Assembly: GCF_001695855.1 (NCBI RefSeq)
Contig: NZ_MBSS01000007.1
Coordinates: 98,129-162,128 of the forward strand
Length of the DNA stretch: 64,000 nt
Reading direction: 5' to 3'
DNA from: Ensifer sp. LC163
GTDB lineage: Bacteria > Pseudomonadota > Alphaproteobacteria > Rhizobiales > Rhizobiaceae
The translations under genes were made by a program, and so were the position numbers. Shown here piece by piece: positions 27,696 to 35,543 of the stretch; position 1 is the stretch's first letter; every line of letters starts with the position of its first letter. The notes beneath the pieces were generated by a model. It saw only the letters and a list, made by a program, of their open reading frames with translations. It made no database searches and was not told the origin of the DNA.

Positions 27696-28589
27696 CTAGC
27701 CGACCTGTTCGGTGATCCATTCGCGGAAGGCGAGACTGATCGGGTTTTCGAGTTTGCCTTCCGGAACCGCGAGATAATAACTGTTCTCCGTTTGCATCGG
27801 CCGGTCGAGAACGATGCGCAATGTTCCCGCTGCCAGCTCCTGCTCGATCAGATAGCGGGGCAGCAAGGCGAAACCGAGACCGGCGGTCGCCGCCTCGATC
27901 ACCATCGAGAACTGATCGAAGCGATTGCCGCGATAGGCGCCCCGGCCGTCCATGCCGTTGGCCTCGAACCATTGCGCCCAGAGCTTGGGCCGCGTCGCCA
28001 GGTGCAGAAGCGGACCGCCGACGATATCCTCCAGCGTCGCAACCGGGTTGGCCGCAAGCAGGGTCGGGCTTGCCGCCGGCACGATGATCTCGCTGCAGAG
28101 ATAGCTGCAGGTCGCATGCGCCCACACCGGCTGGCCGTAGTGGATGGCGATGTCGAAATTCTGCTCGTCGAAATCGAAGGGTGCCGACCGCGACGCGATG
28201 TTGACCACCGTGTCGGGGTGCTGGCGAAGAAAATCGGGCAGGCGCGGCACCAGCCAGCGACTGCCGAAGGTCGGCAGCGACGCGATCGACAGTGTCGAGT
28301 CGGCGCGCGCCGACGCCATCGCCCGCACCATCAGTTCTTCGGTCTGGTTGAGCAGGCGGCGAACCTCGGGCAGGAACTTCTGCCCGGCTTCCGAGAGAAT
28401 GACGCGCTGGCGCACCCGCTCGAACAGGAGCACGCCGAGCTGGTTCTCCAGATCCTTGATCTGGCGGCTGACGGCACTCTGGGTCAGATTGAGTTCGGCG
28501 GCCGCCTGCGTGAAGCTGCCGTGCCGCGCCGCACATTCGAAAGCCTGCAGCGTCGTAACGTCAGGAACCAGTCTGCGGCTTAACTTCAT
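27696..28589 (-). CDS. LysR-family transcriptional regulator (GcvA-like)
   Basis: A 297-residue LTTR. The N-terminal winged helix-turn-helix reads LQAFECAARHGSFTQAAAEL, NLTQSAVSRQIKDLENQLGV (about 14-53), then the substrate-binding domain with ATAGLGFALLPRYLIEQELA near residue 235. The form FECAARHGSFTQAAAELNLTQ is typical of the GcvA-like subgroup. It diverges from the 2-oxoadipate dioxygenase operon across a 113-base gap containing a short palindrome. LysR proteins usually activate the divergent genes in response to a pathway intermediate, so lysine, 2-aminoadipate or 2-oxoadipate would be natural effectors. That is an inference from position. Confidence 0.9.
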   Translation of the reverse strand: MKLSRRLVPDVTTLQAFECAARHGSFTQAAAELNLTQSAVSRQIKDLENQLGVLLFERVRQRVILSEAGQKFLPEVRRLLNQTEELMVRAMASARADSTLSIASLPTFGSRWLVPRLPDFLRQHPDTVVNIASRSAPFDFDEQNFDIAIHYGQPVWAHATCSYLCSEIIVPAASPTLLAANPVATLEDIVGGPLLHLATRPKLWAQWFEANGMDGRGAYRGNRFDQFSMVIEAATAGLGFALLPRYLIEQELAAGTLRIVLDRPMQTENSYYLAVPEGKLENPISLAFREWITEQVG

Positions 28590-28641
28590 TCCAGCCTCGC
28601 ATCAACATAGTCACAAGCAGCGCGATCAATGGCCGCCGCCC

Positions 28642-28656
28642 TCGGATATGATCCGA
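28642..28656. promoter_or_regulatory. Palindrome between lysR and the 2-oxoadipate operon
   Basis: TCGGATATGATCCGA has perfect 6-base arms around ATG. It lies 53 bases upstream of the lysR start and 46 bases upstream of the GTG start of the divergent gene. This is a candidate LysR recognition site, though it does not strictly fit T-N11-A. Confidence 0.4.
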
Positions 28657-28702
28657 AATGAGAATGACCTTGTCCTTCACCCATAGCGCGAGGCGAGCCC
28701 CA

Positions 28703-30103
28703 GTGAAAGAGAATAGTTTCGTATCCGCCGATGATATCCGTTCGGCTTTTTCCGCAGCCATGTCGGTCATGTACCGCGAGGAAGTGCCGGCCTACGGCAC
28801 GCTGATGGAACTGGTCGCCAGGGTCAACGACGATACGCTCGATGCCGACCCGGCGCTCAGAGAGCGCCTCGACGCGACGGATTCGCTCGACCGCATTTCC
28901 GAGGAGCGCCACGGCGCGATCCGTCTCGGCACGCCTGCCGAACTCGCGATGATGCGCCGCGTCTTTGCCGTCATGGGCATGTATCCCGTCGGCTACTACG
29001 ATCTTTCGACCGCCGGCGTACCGGTACACTCGACAGCCTTCCGCCCCGTTGGCGAAACGGCTCTGAAGCGCAACCCTTTCCGGGTGTTCACCTCGCTTCT
29101 GCGCCTGGACCTGATCGCCGACGAAAGCCTGCGCGCCGAGTCCGAAGCCATCCTTTCCGAGCGCCGGATCTTTACGCCCGTCGCTGTCGAGTTGGCTGAG
29201 AAAGCCGAACGCGACGGCGGCCTCGACAAGACCGATGCCGAACGCTTCGTCTCCGAGGTGTTGGAAACCTTCCGCTGGCACGACAGGGCCAATGTCAGCG
29301 CCGACATGTACAAGCGCCTGCATGACGCCCACCGGCTGATCGCCGACGTCGTGTCGTTCAAGGGGCCGCATATCAACCATTTGACGCCGCGCACGCTGGA
29401 TATCGACCGGGTCCAGAGCCTGATGCCCGAATACGGCATCGCGCCGAAGGCCGTCGTCGAGGGACCGCCGACCCGCAAATGCCCGATCCTGCTTCGCCAG
29501 ACCTCGTTCAAGGCGCTGGAAGAAGCCGTGTCCTTCCGCGACGGCGATGGCGACTGGAAGGCCGGCTCGCACACCGCCCGCTTCGGCGAGATCGAGCAGC
29601 GCGGCATTGCGCTCACCCCCAAGGGCCGCGCGCTCTACGATGAGCTTCTGGAAGCCTCGCGCAAGATCGTGCGCCCGGCAGCCGACGGCTCCAATGCCCG
29701 CGACTATGAGGCAGCCCTTGCCAAAGCCTTCGAAAGCTTCCCTGATACCTGGGCAGGCATCCGTGAAGCCGGCCTCGGCTATTTCAGCTATTCGCTGACC
29801 GACAAGGGCTTGAAGACCAGGATTTCCGACCGCCGCGATATCAACGCGCTGATCGCCGACGGCCTCGTGCAGTTCGATGCCATCGTCTACGAAGACTTCC
29901 TGCCGGTCAGTGCCGCAGGTATCTTCCAGTCCAACCTCGGCGACGGCGCCCATCAGGATTTTGTCGCGAGCCCGAACCAGAAGCGTTTCGAGATCGACCT
30001 CGGCGCCACCGTGCTCAACGAGTTCGATCACTATGCCGGCATCGAAGAGGCATCGATCGAAAGCTGCGTGCGGGTCTTGACCGCAGCCATCGCTGCGGAA
30101 TGA
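28703..30103 (+). CDS. 2-oxoadipate dioxygenase/decarboxylase (HglS-like, DUF1338)
   Basis: A 466-residue DUF1338 protein. Characterised members (HglS, formerly YdcJ) are Fe(II) enzymes that convert 2-oxoadipate plus O2 to D-2-hydroxyglutarate in bacterial D-lysine/pipecolate breakdown. With the GTG start at 28703, residue 70 is His in SEERHGAIRLG and residue 226 is His in INHLTPR, which agree with the iron ligands I recall for Pseudomonas HglS. A Glu in FGEIEQRG (296) is the probable third ligand. An in-frame ATG at 28658 would add 15 residues and shift this numbering. The next gene, 10 bases on, encodes a dehydrogenase for the product class. Named by family and context. Confidence 0.85.
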   Translation: MKENSFVSADDIRSAFSAAMSVMYREEVPAYGTLMELVARVNDDTLDADPALRERLDATDSLDRISEERHGAIRLGTPAELAMMRRVFAVMGMYPVGYYDLSTAGVPVHSTAFRPVGETALKRNPFRVFTSLLRLDLIADESLRAESEAILSERRIFTPVAVELAEKAERDGGLDKTDAERFVSEVLETFRWHDRANVSADMYKRLHDAHRLIADVVSFKGPHINHLTPRTLDIDRVQSLMPEYGIAPKAVVEGPPTRKCPILLRQTSFKALEEAVSFRDGDGDWKAGSHTARFGEIEQRGIALTPKGRALYDELLEASRKIVRPAADGSNARDYEAALAKAFESFPDTWAGIREAGLGYFSYSLTDKGLKTRISDRRDINALIADGLVQFDAIVYEDFLPVSAAGIFQSNLGDGAHQDFVASPNQKRFEIDLGATVLNEFDHYAGIEEASIESCVRVLTAAIAAE

Positions 30104-30113
30104 TACGTTCAAG

Positions 30114-31535
30114 ATGATCGAACAGGTACACATCGACGCGCTGACCGGCATCCTTGGCGACAAGGGTGTGGTCACGCGCGCTGAAGACATGGAAGCCTAC
30201 GAGACCGGCGCGCGCTATGATCGCGGCCGGGCTTCGGTCGTGCTGCGGCCGGCAACAACAGTGGAAACCTCGGCAACCGTTGCCTATTGCGTGCGCCATG
30301 GCATCGCCCTGATCCCGCAATCGGGCAATACCGGACTTGTCTCCGGCTCGACCCCGGACGCATCCGGCAACGAGGCGGTCCTCAGCCTCGACCGCCTCGC
30401 CAAGGCGTTCGAACTCGATCTCGACAACCGCTCGGTGCGCGTCGATGCCGGGCTCAGGCTTTCGGATCTCAACCGCCGGCTGGAAGAACATGGCCTGTTC
30501 TTCCCGATCGACCTCGGCGCCGATCCGCGGATCGGCGGCATGATCGCCACCAACACCGGCGGCTCGCGCTTCCTGAAATACGGTGACGTCCGCCGCAACA
30601 CGCTCGGCCTCACCGTGGTTCTCGCTGATGAAGACGGCACCGTGCTCGATCTTCAATGCGACCTGCGCAAGAACAACACCGGCGTCGACTGGAAACAGAT
30701 CTTTGTCGGCACCTCCGGCGCCTTCGGCATCGTCACCGAATGCGTGCTCAATCTGGAGCGATTGCCGCAGCAGACAGCGACCGCGCTGCTGGTGCCGGCA
30801 AGCGGCGCCCATGTGATGCCGCTGCTGCGCGCCATGGAAGAGCGCCTCGGCGCCTATCTCTCAGCCTTCGAGGGCATGTCGAGTAACGCCGTCAAGGCGG
30901 CGTTCGCGCATGTCCCGTCGCTGAAGAACCCTTTCCAGGGCGGACATGTCCCGGATTACGTCATCCTCGCCGAGATCAGCCGCACCTGGGGCCTACGCGA
31001 AGGCGAGCAATCGCTCGACGCCGCGCTCGAAACGGTGCTGGCCGAGATCTGGGAGATGGAGACGGCACCGCTCGCCGACGCCTTCGTCGGCCCGCCGCAT
31101 GAAATCTGGGCGCTGCGCCACGCACTGTCGGAAGGCGTGAAGCACCTCGGCAAGCTGATCGCCTTCGACGTGTCCTTCCGCAGGGGTGACATCATGGCCT
31201 TCTGCGACCATATGAAGGCCGAGATGCCGAACAGGTTTCCTGACGTCACCGTCTGCGACTTCGGCCATATCGGCGACGGTGGTGTACACTTCAATCTCGT
31301 GGTGCCGAAGGACAGCCCGCTGCTTAGCGATCCGACATTCGAGCAGCGTTTGAGAGAATGGGTTTTCGCCGTGGCCGTCGAGGAGTATCACGGCAGTTTC
31401 AGCGCGGAACATGCGATAGGCCGCCGCAACCAGGCCTATTACGACATTTATACAACCGACAAACTCAAGGACATGGCCGCGGGCCTGAAGACGCTCACCT
31501 CGCCGGGGAAACTCGGCAGCGTGCGCTTCGGATAG
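30114..31535 (+). CDS. FAD-binding oxidoreductase, likely D-2-hydroxyglutarate dehydrogenase
   Basis: A 473-residue flavoprotein of the VAO/FAD_binding_4 group. The FAD domain has VVLRPATTVETSATVAYCVR, the pyrophosphate-binding IPQSGNTGLVSGSTPD and TNTGGSRFLKYGDVRRNTLG. The C-terminal FAD-oxidase domain ends with metal-site FGHIGDGGVHFN and FSAEHAIGRRN, both typical of D-2-hydroxyglutarate/D-lactate dehydrogenases. It begins 10 bases after the HglS-like gene, so the product D-2-hydroxyglutarate would be oxidised to 2-oxoglutarate and enter the TCA cycle. Other 2-hydroxy acids are possible substrates; the operon is the main argument for hydroxyglutarate. Confidence 0.87.
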   Translation: MIEQVHIDALTGILGDKGVVTRAEDMEAYETGARYDRGRASVVLRPATTVETSATVAYCVRHGIALIPQSGNTGLVSGSTPDASGNEAVLSLDRLAKAFELDLDNRSVRVDAGLRLSDLNRRLEEHGLFFPIDLGADPRIGGMIATNTGGSRFLKYGDVRRNTLGLTVVLADEDGTVLDLQCDLRKNNTGVDWKQIFVGTSGAFGIVTECVLNLERLPQQTATALLVPASGAHVMPLLRAMEERLGAYLSAFEGMSSNAVKAAFAHVPSLKNPFQGGHVPDYVILAEISRTWGLREGEQSLDAALETVLAEIWEMETAPLADAFVGPPHEIWALRHALSEGVKHLGKLIAFDVSFRRGDIMAFCDHMKAEMPNRFPDVTVCDFGHIGDGGVHFNLVVPKDSPLLSDPTFEQRLREWVFAVAVEEYHGSFSAEHAIGRRNQAYYDIYTTDKLKDMAAGLKTLTSPGKLGSVRFG

Positions 31536-31565
31536 ACCAGGGCAGGAAAACGGGAGTCAGACCAG

Positions 31566-33098
31566 ATGAACATTGCAACGAAGAAGATCGACGTCACCAA
31601 GGAAGCAGCAGCGTTGCTCGAAAAGATGGGCGTCGCCAAGGAACTCTATACCGGCGGCGACATGCCGTCGTTCAGCCCGGTCACCGGCGAGCAGATCGCC
31701 AGCCTGAAGACGGTTTCGGCCGCCGAAGCCGCTGCCAAGATCGACAAGGCCCATGAAGCCTTCAAGGCCTGGCGCCTCGTCCCGGCGCCGAAGCGCGGCG
31801 AACTGATCCGCCTGCTCGGCGAAGAGCTGCGCACCTTCAAGGCCGATCTTGGTCGCCTGGTTTCGATCGAAGCCGGCAAGATCACCTCCGAGGGTCTCGG
31901 CGAAGTCCAGGAAATGATCGACATCTGCGATTTCGCAGTCGGTCTTTCCCGCCAGCTCTACGGTCTGACGATCGCCACCGAGCGTCCCGGCCACCGCATG
32001 ATGGAAACCTGGCATCCGCTCGGCGTCGTCGGCGTCATCTCCGCCTTCAACTTCCCCGTCGCCGTCTGGTCGTGGAACACAGCGCTTGCGCTCGTCTGCG
32101 GCAACTCCGTCGTCTGGAAGCCGTCGGAAAAGACCCCGCTCACGGCCCTTGCATCGCAGGCAATCTTCGAACGCGCGCTTGCCCGCTTCGGCGATGCGCC
32201 GGAAGGCCTGTCGCAGGTCCTGATCGGCGACCGCACCGTCGGTGAAGTCCTTGTCGACAACCCGAAGGTTCCGCTGGTTTCGGCCACCGGCTCGACCCGT
32301 ATGGGTCGCGACGTCGGCCCGCGCCTTGCCAAGCGTTTCGCCCGCGCCATCCTCGAACTCGGCGGCAACAATGCCGGTATCGTCTGCCCGTCGGCCGATC
32401 TCGACATGGCGCTGCGCGCCATCGCCTTCGGCGCCATGGGCACCGCCGGCCAGCGTTGCACGACCATGCGCCGCCTGTTCGTCCATGAAAGCGTCTACGA
32501 CCAGCTCGTTCCGCGCCTGAAGAAGGCCTACGGCTCGGTCTCGGTCGGCAACCCGCTGGAAACCACGGCACTCGTCGGCCCGCTGGTCGACAAGGCGGCC
32601 TTCGACGGCATGCAGAAGGCGATCGACGAAGCCAAGGCCCATGGCGGCACCGTCACCGGCGGCGAACGCGTCGAGCTCGGCTATGCCAACGGCTACTACG
32701 CCAAGCCGGCCCTGGTCGAAATGCCGAAGCAAGCTGGTCCGGTTCTGGAAGAAACCTTCGCGCCGATCCTCTACGTGATGAAGTACAGCGACTTCGACGC
32801 CGTTGTTGCCGACCATAATGCGGTTGCAGCCGGCCTGTCCTCGTCGATCTTCACCCGCGACATGCAGGAATCCGAACGGTTCCTCGCCGTCGACGGCTCG
32901 GATTGCGGCATCGCCAACGTCAACATCGGCACCTCGGGCGCCGAAATCGGCGGCGCCTTCGGTGGTGAAAAGGAAACCGGCGGCGGCCGCGAATCGGGCT
33001 CCGACTCGTGGAAGGCCTATATGCGCCGCGCCACCAACACGGTGAACTACTCGAAGGCTCTGCCGCTGGCGCAGGGCGTCTCGTTCGACATCGAATAG
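31566..33098 (+). CDS. Aldehyde dehydrogenase, ALDH7 type (2-aminoadipate semialdehyde dehydrogenase)
   Basis: A 510-residue NAD(P)-dependent aldehyde dehydrogenase resembling ALDH7/AmaB, which oxidises 2-aminoadipate 6-semialdehyde to 2-aminoadipate. Seen: cofactor motif SAFNFPVAVWSWNTALALVC, GNSVVWKPSEKTPLT, catalytic Glu264 in ELGGNNAG and catalytic Cys298 in GQRCTTMRRLF. The GGNNAGIV and TGERVELGYANGYY stretches look like the ALDH7 branch rather than betaine or succinic semialdehyde enzymes. It is third in the operon, 30 bases after the FAD gene. Its last codons form the first unit of a 17-base tandem repeat that continues into the spacer. The exact substrate is inferred from the operon. 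Confidence 0.85.
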   Translation: MNIATKKIDVTKEAAALLEKMGVAKELYTGGDMPSFSPVTGEQIASLKTVSAAEAAAKIDKAHEAFKAWRLVPAPKRGELIRLLGEELRTFKADLGRLVSIEAGKITSEGLGEVQEMIDICDFAVGLSRQLYGLTIATERPGHRMMETWHPLGVVGVISAFNFPVAVWSWNTALALVCGNSVVWKPSEKTPLTALASQAIFERALARFGDAPEGLSQVLIGDRTVGEVLVDNPKVPLVSATGSTRMGRDVGPRLAKRFARAILELGGNNAGIVCPSADLDMALRAIAFGAMGTAGQRCTTMRRLFVHESVYDQLVPRLKKAYGSVSVGNPLETTALVGPLVDKAAFDGMQKAIDEAKAHGGTVTGGERVELGYANGYYAKPALVEMPKQAGPVLEETFAPILYVMKYSDFDAVVADHNAVAAGLSSSIFTRDMQESERFLAVDGSDCGIANVNIGTSGAEIGGAFGGEKETGGGRESGSDSWKAYMRRATNTVNYSKALPLAQGVSFDIE

Positions 33099-33132
33099 TT
33101 GGCGACATCGAATAATTGGCGACATCGAATAG
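33087..33132. repeat. Tandem 17-base repeat, about 2.7 copies, across the ALDH stop codon
   Basis: The unit GACATCGAATARTTGGC starts at 33087, 33104 and 33121; the third is partial. The first copy encodes the last residues DIE and the stop. The later ones repeat the same codons in the spacer. It looks like recent slippage duplication. Confidence 0.8.
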
Positions 33133-33140
33133 GATCGACC

Positions 33141-34376
33141 ATGACCATCAATGCAACGGTCAAGGAGGCGGGTTTCCAGCCCGCCTCGCGGATCTCCTCG
33201 ATCGGGGTATCCGAAATCCTCAAGATCGGCGCGCGTGCCCAGGCGATGAAGCGCGAGGGCAAGCCGGTCATCATTCTGGGCGCCGGCGAGCCGGATTTCG
33301 ACACGCCTGACTATGTCAAGCAGGCCGCCTGCGAAGCGATCCAGCGCGGCGAAACCAAATACACCGCCCTCGACGGCACGCCGGAACTGAAGAAGGCGAT
33401 CCGCGAAAAGTTCCAGCGCGAGAACGGCCTCGCCTATGAGCAGGACGAGATCACCGTCGCCACCGGCGCCAAGCAGATCCTGTTCAACGCCATGATGGCG
33501 ACGATCAATCCCGGCGACGAAGTCGTCATTCCGACGCCCTACTGGACCTCCTATTCGGATATCGTCCAGATCTGCGAAGGCAAGCCGGTCCTGATCCCCT
33601 GCGACGCGGCCTCGGGCTTCCGGCTCACAGCCGACAAGCTCGAAGCGGCAATCACGCCGAAGACGCGCTGGGTGCTCCTGAACTCGCCCTCCAACCCTTC
33701 GGGCGCAGCCTACGGCGCTGCCGACTACCGGCCGCTTCTCGACGTGCTCTTGCGGCATCCGCATGTGTGGCTGCTGGTCGACGACATGTACGAACACATC
33801 GTCTATGACGGCTTCCGCTTCGTCACCCCTGCCCAACTGGAACCTCGCCTCAAGGGTCGCACCCTGACGGTCAACGGCGTCTCCAAGGCCTATGCCATGA
33901 CCGGCTGGCGCATCGGTTATGCCGGTGGTCCGCGCGAGCTGATCAAGGCGATGGCCGTCGTCCAGAGCCAGGCGACCTCCTGCCCATCTTCGGTCAGCCA
34001 GGCCGCTTCGGTGGCCGCGTTGACCGGCCCGCAGGATTTCCTGAAGGAACGCACGGCCAGCTTCCAGCGCCGCCGCGATCTCGTCGTCAGCGGCCTCAAC
34101 GCCATCGACGGCCTCGACTGCCGCGTCCCGGAAGGTGCCTTCTACACCTTCTCCGGCTGCGCCGGCATGCTCGGCAAAGTGACACCTTCGGGCAAGACGA
34201 TCGAGACGGACACGGACTTCTGCGCCTACCTGCTCGACGACGCCCACGTTGCCGTCGTTCCAGGCTCGGCCTTCGGCCTGTCGCCGTTCTTCCGCATCTC
34301 CTACGCGACCTCGGAAGCGGAGCTGAAGGAAGCGCTAAAGCGCATCGCCGACGCCTGCGCAAGACTTCAGGGTTGA
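33141..34376 (+). CDS. Class I/II pyridoxal-phosphate aminotransferase (AspAT Ib type)
   Basis: A 411-residue fold type I aminotransferase close in style to the Ib aspartate aminotransferases. It has ILGAGEPDFDTPDYVKQAA, the substrate-binding ALDGTPELKKAIREKF, PLP-contact NSPSNPSGA and the Schiff-base Lys249 in VSKAYAMTGWRIGYAGG. Start ATG 33141 has AGGA 6 bases upstream; an in-frame TTG at 33099 falls inside the tandem repeat. As the last gene of the operon it would supply the missing step, 2-aminoadipate to 2-oxoadipate, making the set nearly complete. Relatives are usually named aspartate aminotransferase, so that activity is the main alternative. Confidence 0.87.
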   Translation: MTINATVKEAGFQPASRISSIGVSEILKIGARAQAMKREGKPVIILGAGEPDFDTPDYVKQAACEAIQRGETKYTALDGTPELKKAIREKFQRENGLAYEQDEITVATGAKQILFNAMMATINPGDEVVIPTPYWTSYSDIVQICEGKPVLIPCDAASGFRLTADKLEAAITPKTRWVLLNSPSNPSGAAYGAADYRPLLDVLLRHPHVWLLVDDMYEHIVYDGFRFVTPAQLEPRLKGRTLTVNGVSKAYAMTGWRIGYAGGPRELIKAMAVVQSQATSCPSSVSQAASVAALTGPQDFLKERTASFQRRRDLVVSGLNAIDGLDCRVPEGAFYTFSGCAGMLGKVTPSGKTIETDTDFCAYLLDDAHVAVVPGSAFGLSPFFRISYATSEAELKEALKRIADACARLQG

Positions 34377-34394
34377 CGCATTTTTGCGGACCCG

Positions 34395-34425
34395 GGGGGC
34401 GCACGTTGCGCCCCCAACATCTTTT
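34395..34425 (+). terminator. Terminator after the aminoadipate operon
   Basis: Nine-base-pair perfect GC stem GGGGGCGCA/TGCGCCCCC with a 3-base loop, followed by AACATCTTTT. It lies 18 bases after the aminotransferase stop. Confidence 0.6.
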
Positions 34426-34543
34426 GTCGGTGATCCCCTCCGGACGAAAAGCGATCGCCGTAGGCACTGGCGGCCAAATGCTTGACCGCACCCCAGGATG
34501 GCGTATGCACATTGCACGCAACCACTGACTGCCAGAGAAAGCA

Positions 34544-34777
34544 ATGTCTGACATTCTCGCCGCCATGCTCAAGACCGCGATAATCTGGCTGTTTGGTGGA
34601 ACCGCCGGGGCATTTCTTGCCCTGATGGGCATGGATATTCTCGATGCTTTCAACATCATCGGCGGATGCCAGGGCCTGGGATGCCTGCACCCGACCTATA
34701 CGGTCATCATGCCGCTTGGGGCAATCTTGGGTATAGTTCTCGGCACGGTGTTGGTGGCCCGGTTCGAGCGCGGGTAG
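34544..34777 (+). CDS. Small two-helix membrane protein, unknown function
   Basis: A 77-residue hydrophobic protein that I do not recognise. Two predicted transmembrane helices are visible: about 9-28 (LKTAIIWLFGGTAGAFLALM) and about 53-70 (VIMPLGAILGIVLGTVLVAR). They are joined by a loop with two cysteines (GGCQGLGCLHPTY), and the tail is basic (RFERG). The purine-rich AGAGAAAG before the ATG is a plausible ribosome site, and codon use is like its neighbours. It sits after a terminator and converges on the cupin-XRE regulator, so it is probably transcribed on its own. The two loop cysteines could form a disulfide in the periplasm. Confidence 0.55.
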   Translation: MSDILAAMLKTAIIWLFGGTAGAFLALMGMDILDAFNIIGGCQGLGCLHPTYTVIMPLGAILGIVLGTVLVARFERG

Positions 34778-34845
34778 CCGCATTCAGTGGGCACAGCACC
34801 TGCACTCTCTAGATCACTCGTTTCGTCAAGGACGCCTGCGGCGGC

Positions 34846-35394
34846 TCAAAACGTCGGTGGCGTGCAGGCGCTGATCACTTCGCAGGGTACCGGCCCGACG
34901 CACCGAAACCGATGTGGCCGCCTGCTTTCGAAATAATAGGCGTCACCGGGCCCCAGGATCCGCCGCTCGTCGTCGACGGTGACCTCGATGCGCCCCGACA
35001 GCACGATACCGCCCTCCTCGCCGTCATGCACCAGCGGCACCTTTCCGGTATCGGCGCCCGGCTGATAACACTCCTTCAGGATCTGCAGGCTGCGGCCGAA
35101 GAGATTTTCGCCGATCTGGCGGTACGAAATCGGCCCCTTGCCGATCTCGACCAGTTCCTCCGCCGCATAGAACGCCTTGCGCGGCCGCTCCGGTTCGAAC
35201 GAGAAGAACTCCGCAAGCCCGATCGGAATGCCGTCGAGGATGCGCTTCAGCGCGCCGACGGAAGGATTGGAGGCGTTCGATTCGATCAGCGAGATCGTCG
35301 AGTTGGTCACGCCCGCCCGTTTAGCAAGTTCGCGCTGTGAAAGATTGTGCATCAGCCTGAGGTGACGAAGCCGGTTTCCAATGTCCACGCTCAT
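34846..35394 (-). CDS. XRE-cupin transcriptional regulator (PuuR-like)
   Basis: A 182-residue regulator. N-terminal helix-turn-helix LRLMHNLSQRELAKRAGVTN then STISLIESNASNPSVGALKR (about 12-51). C-terminal cupin barrel (about 105-175), with HDGEEGGIVLSGRIEVTVDD and PGDAYYFESRRPHRFRC. PuuR of E. coli, the best-known relative, represses putrescine breakdown and responds to putrescine. It diverges from an omega-amino-acid aminotransferase gene over 149 bases, and that gene is the obvious target. A polyamine- or amine-derived effector is therefore likely but unproven. Confidence 0.9.
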   Translation of the reverse strand: MSVDIGNRLRHLRLMHNLSQRELAKRAGVTNSTISLIESNASNPSVGALKRILDGIPIGLAEFFSFEPERPRKAFYAAEELVEIGKGPISYRQIGENLFGRSLQILKECYQPGADTGKVPLVHDGEEGGIVLSGRIEVTVDDERRILGPGDAYYFESRRPHRFRCVGPVPCEVISACTPPTF

Positions 35395-35402
35395 GGGTGT
35401 CC

Positions 35403-35428
35403 ATTCCGGTGTTCAGGTTGTTCGGAAT
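35403..35428. promoter_or_regulatory. Imperfect palindrome between XRE-cupin and aminotransferase genes
   Basis: Arms ATTCCG and CGGAAT flank 14 bases that contain two TGTTC direct repeats 9 bases apart. It starts 9 bases upstream of the regulator's ATG, fitting autorepression and control of the divergent aminotransferase. Confidence 0.35.
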
Positions 35429-35543
35429 ATCGCAACTTCTCGGACCTCGTCCTATAAAATTCAATGGCTTGAACGACAGCAGAAAAGGACTTGTTTGGCA
35501 ATTCAAATCATGGCGTCAATCCCCGAACCTTCAGGAGGATGCC

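Noticed and set aside
31557..34247. Minus-strand frame of 896 codons over the ALDH and aminotransferase genes
   Set aside because: It crosses two genes with clear catalytic motifs on the plus strand and has low-complexity shadow composition.
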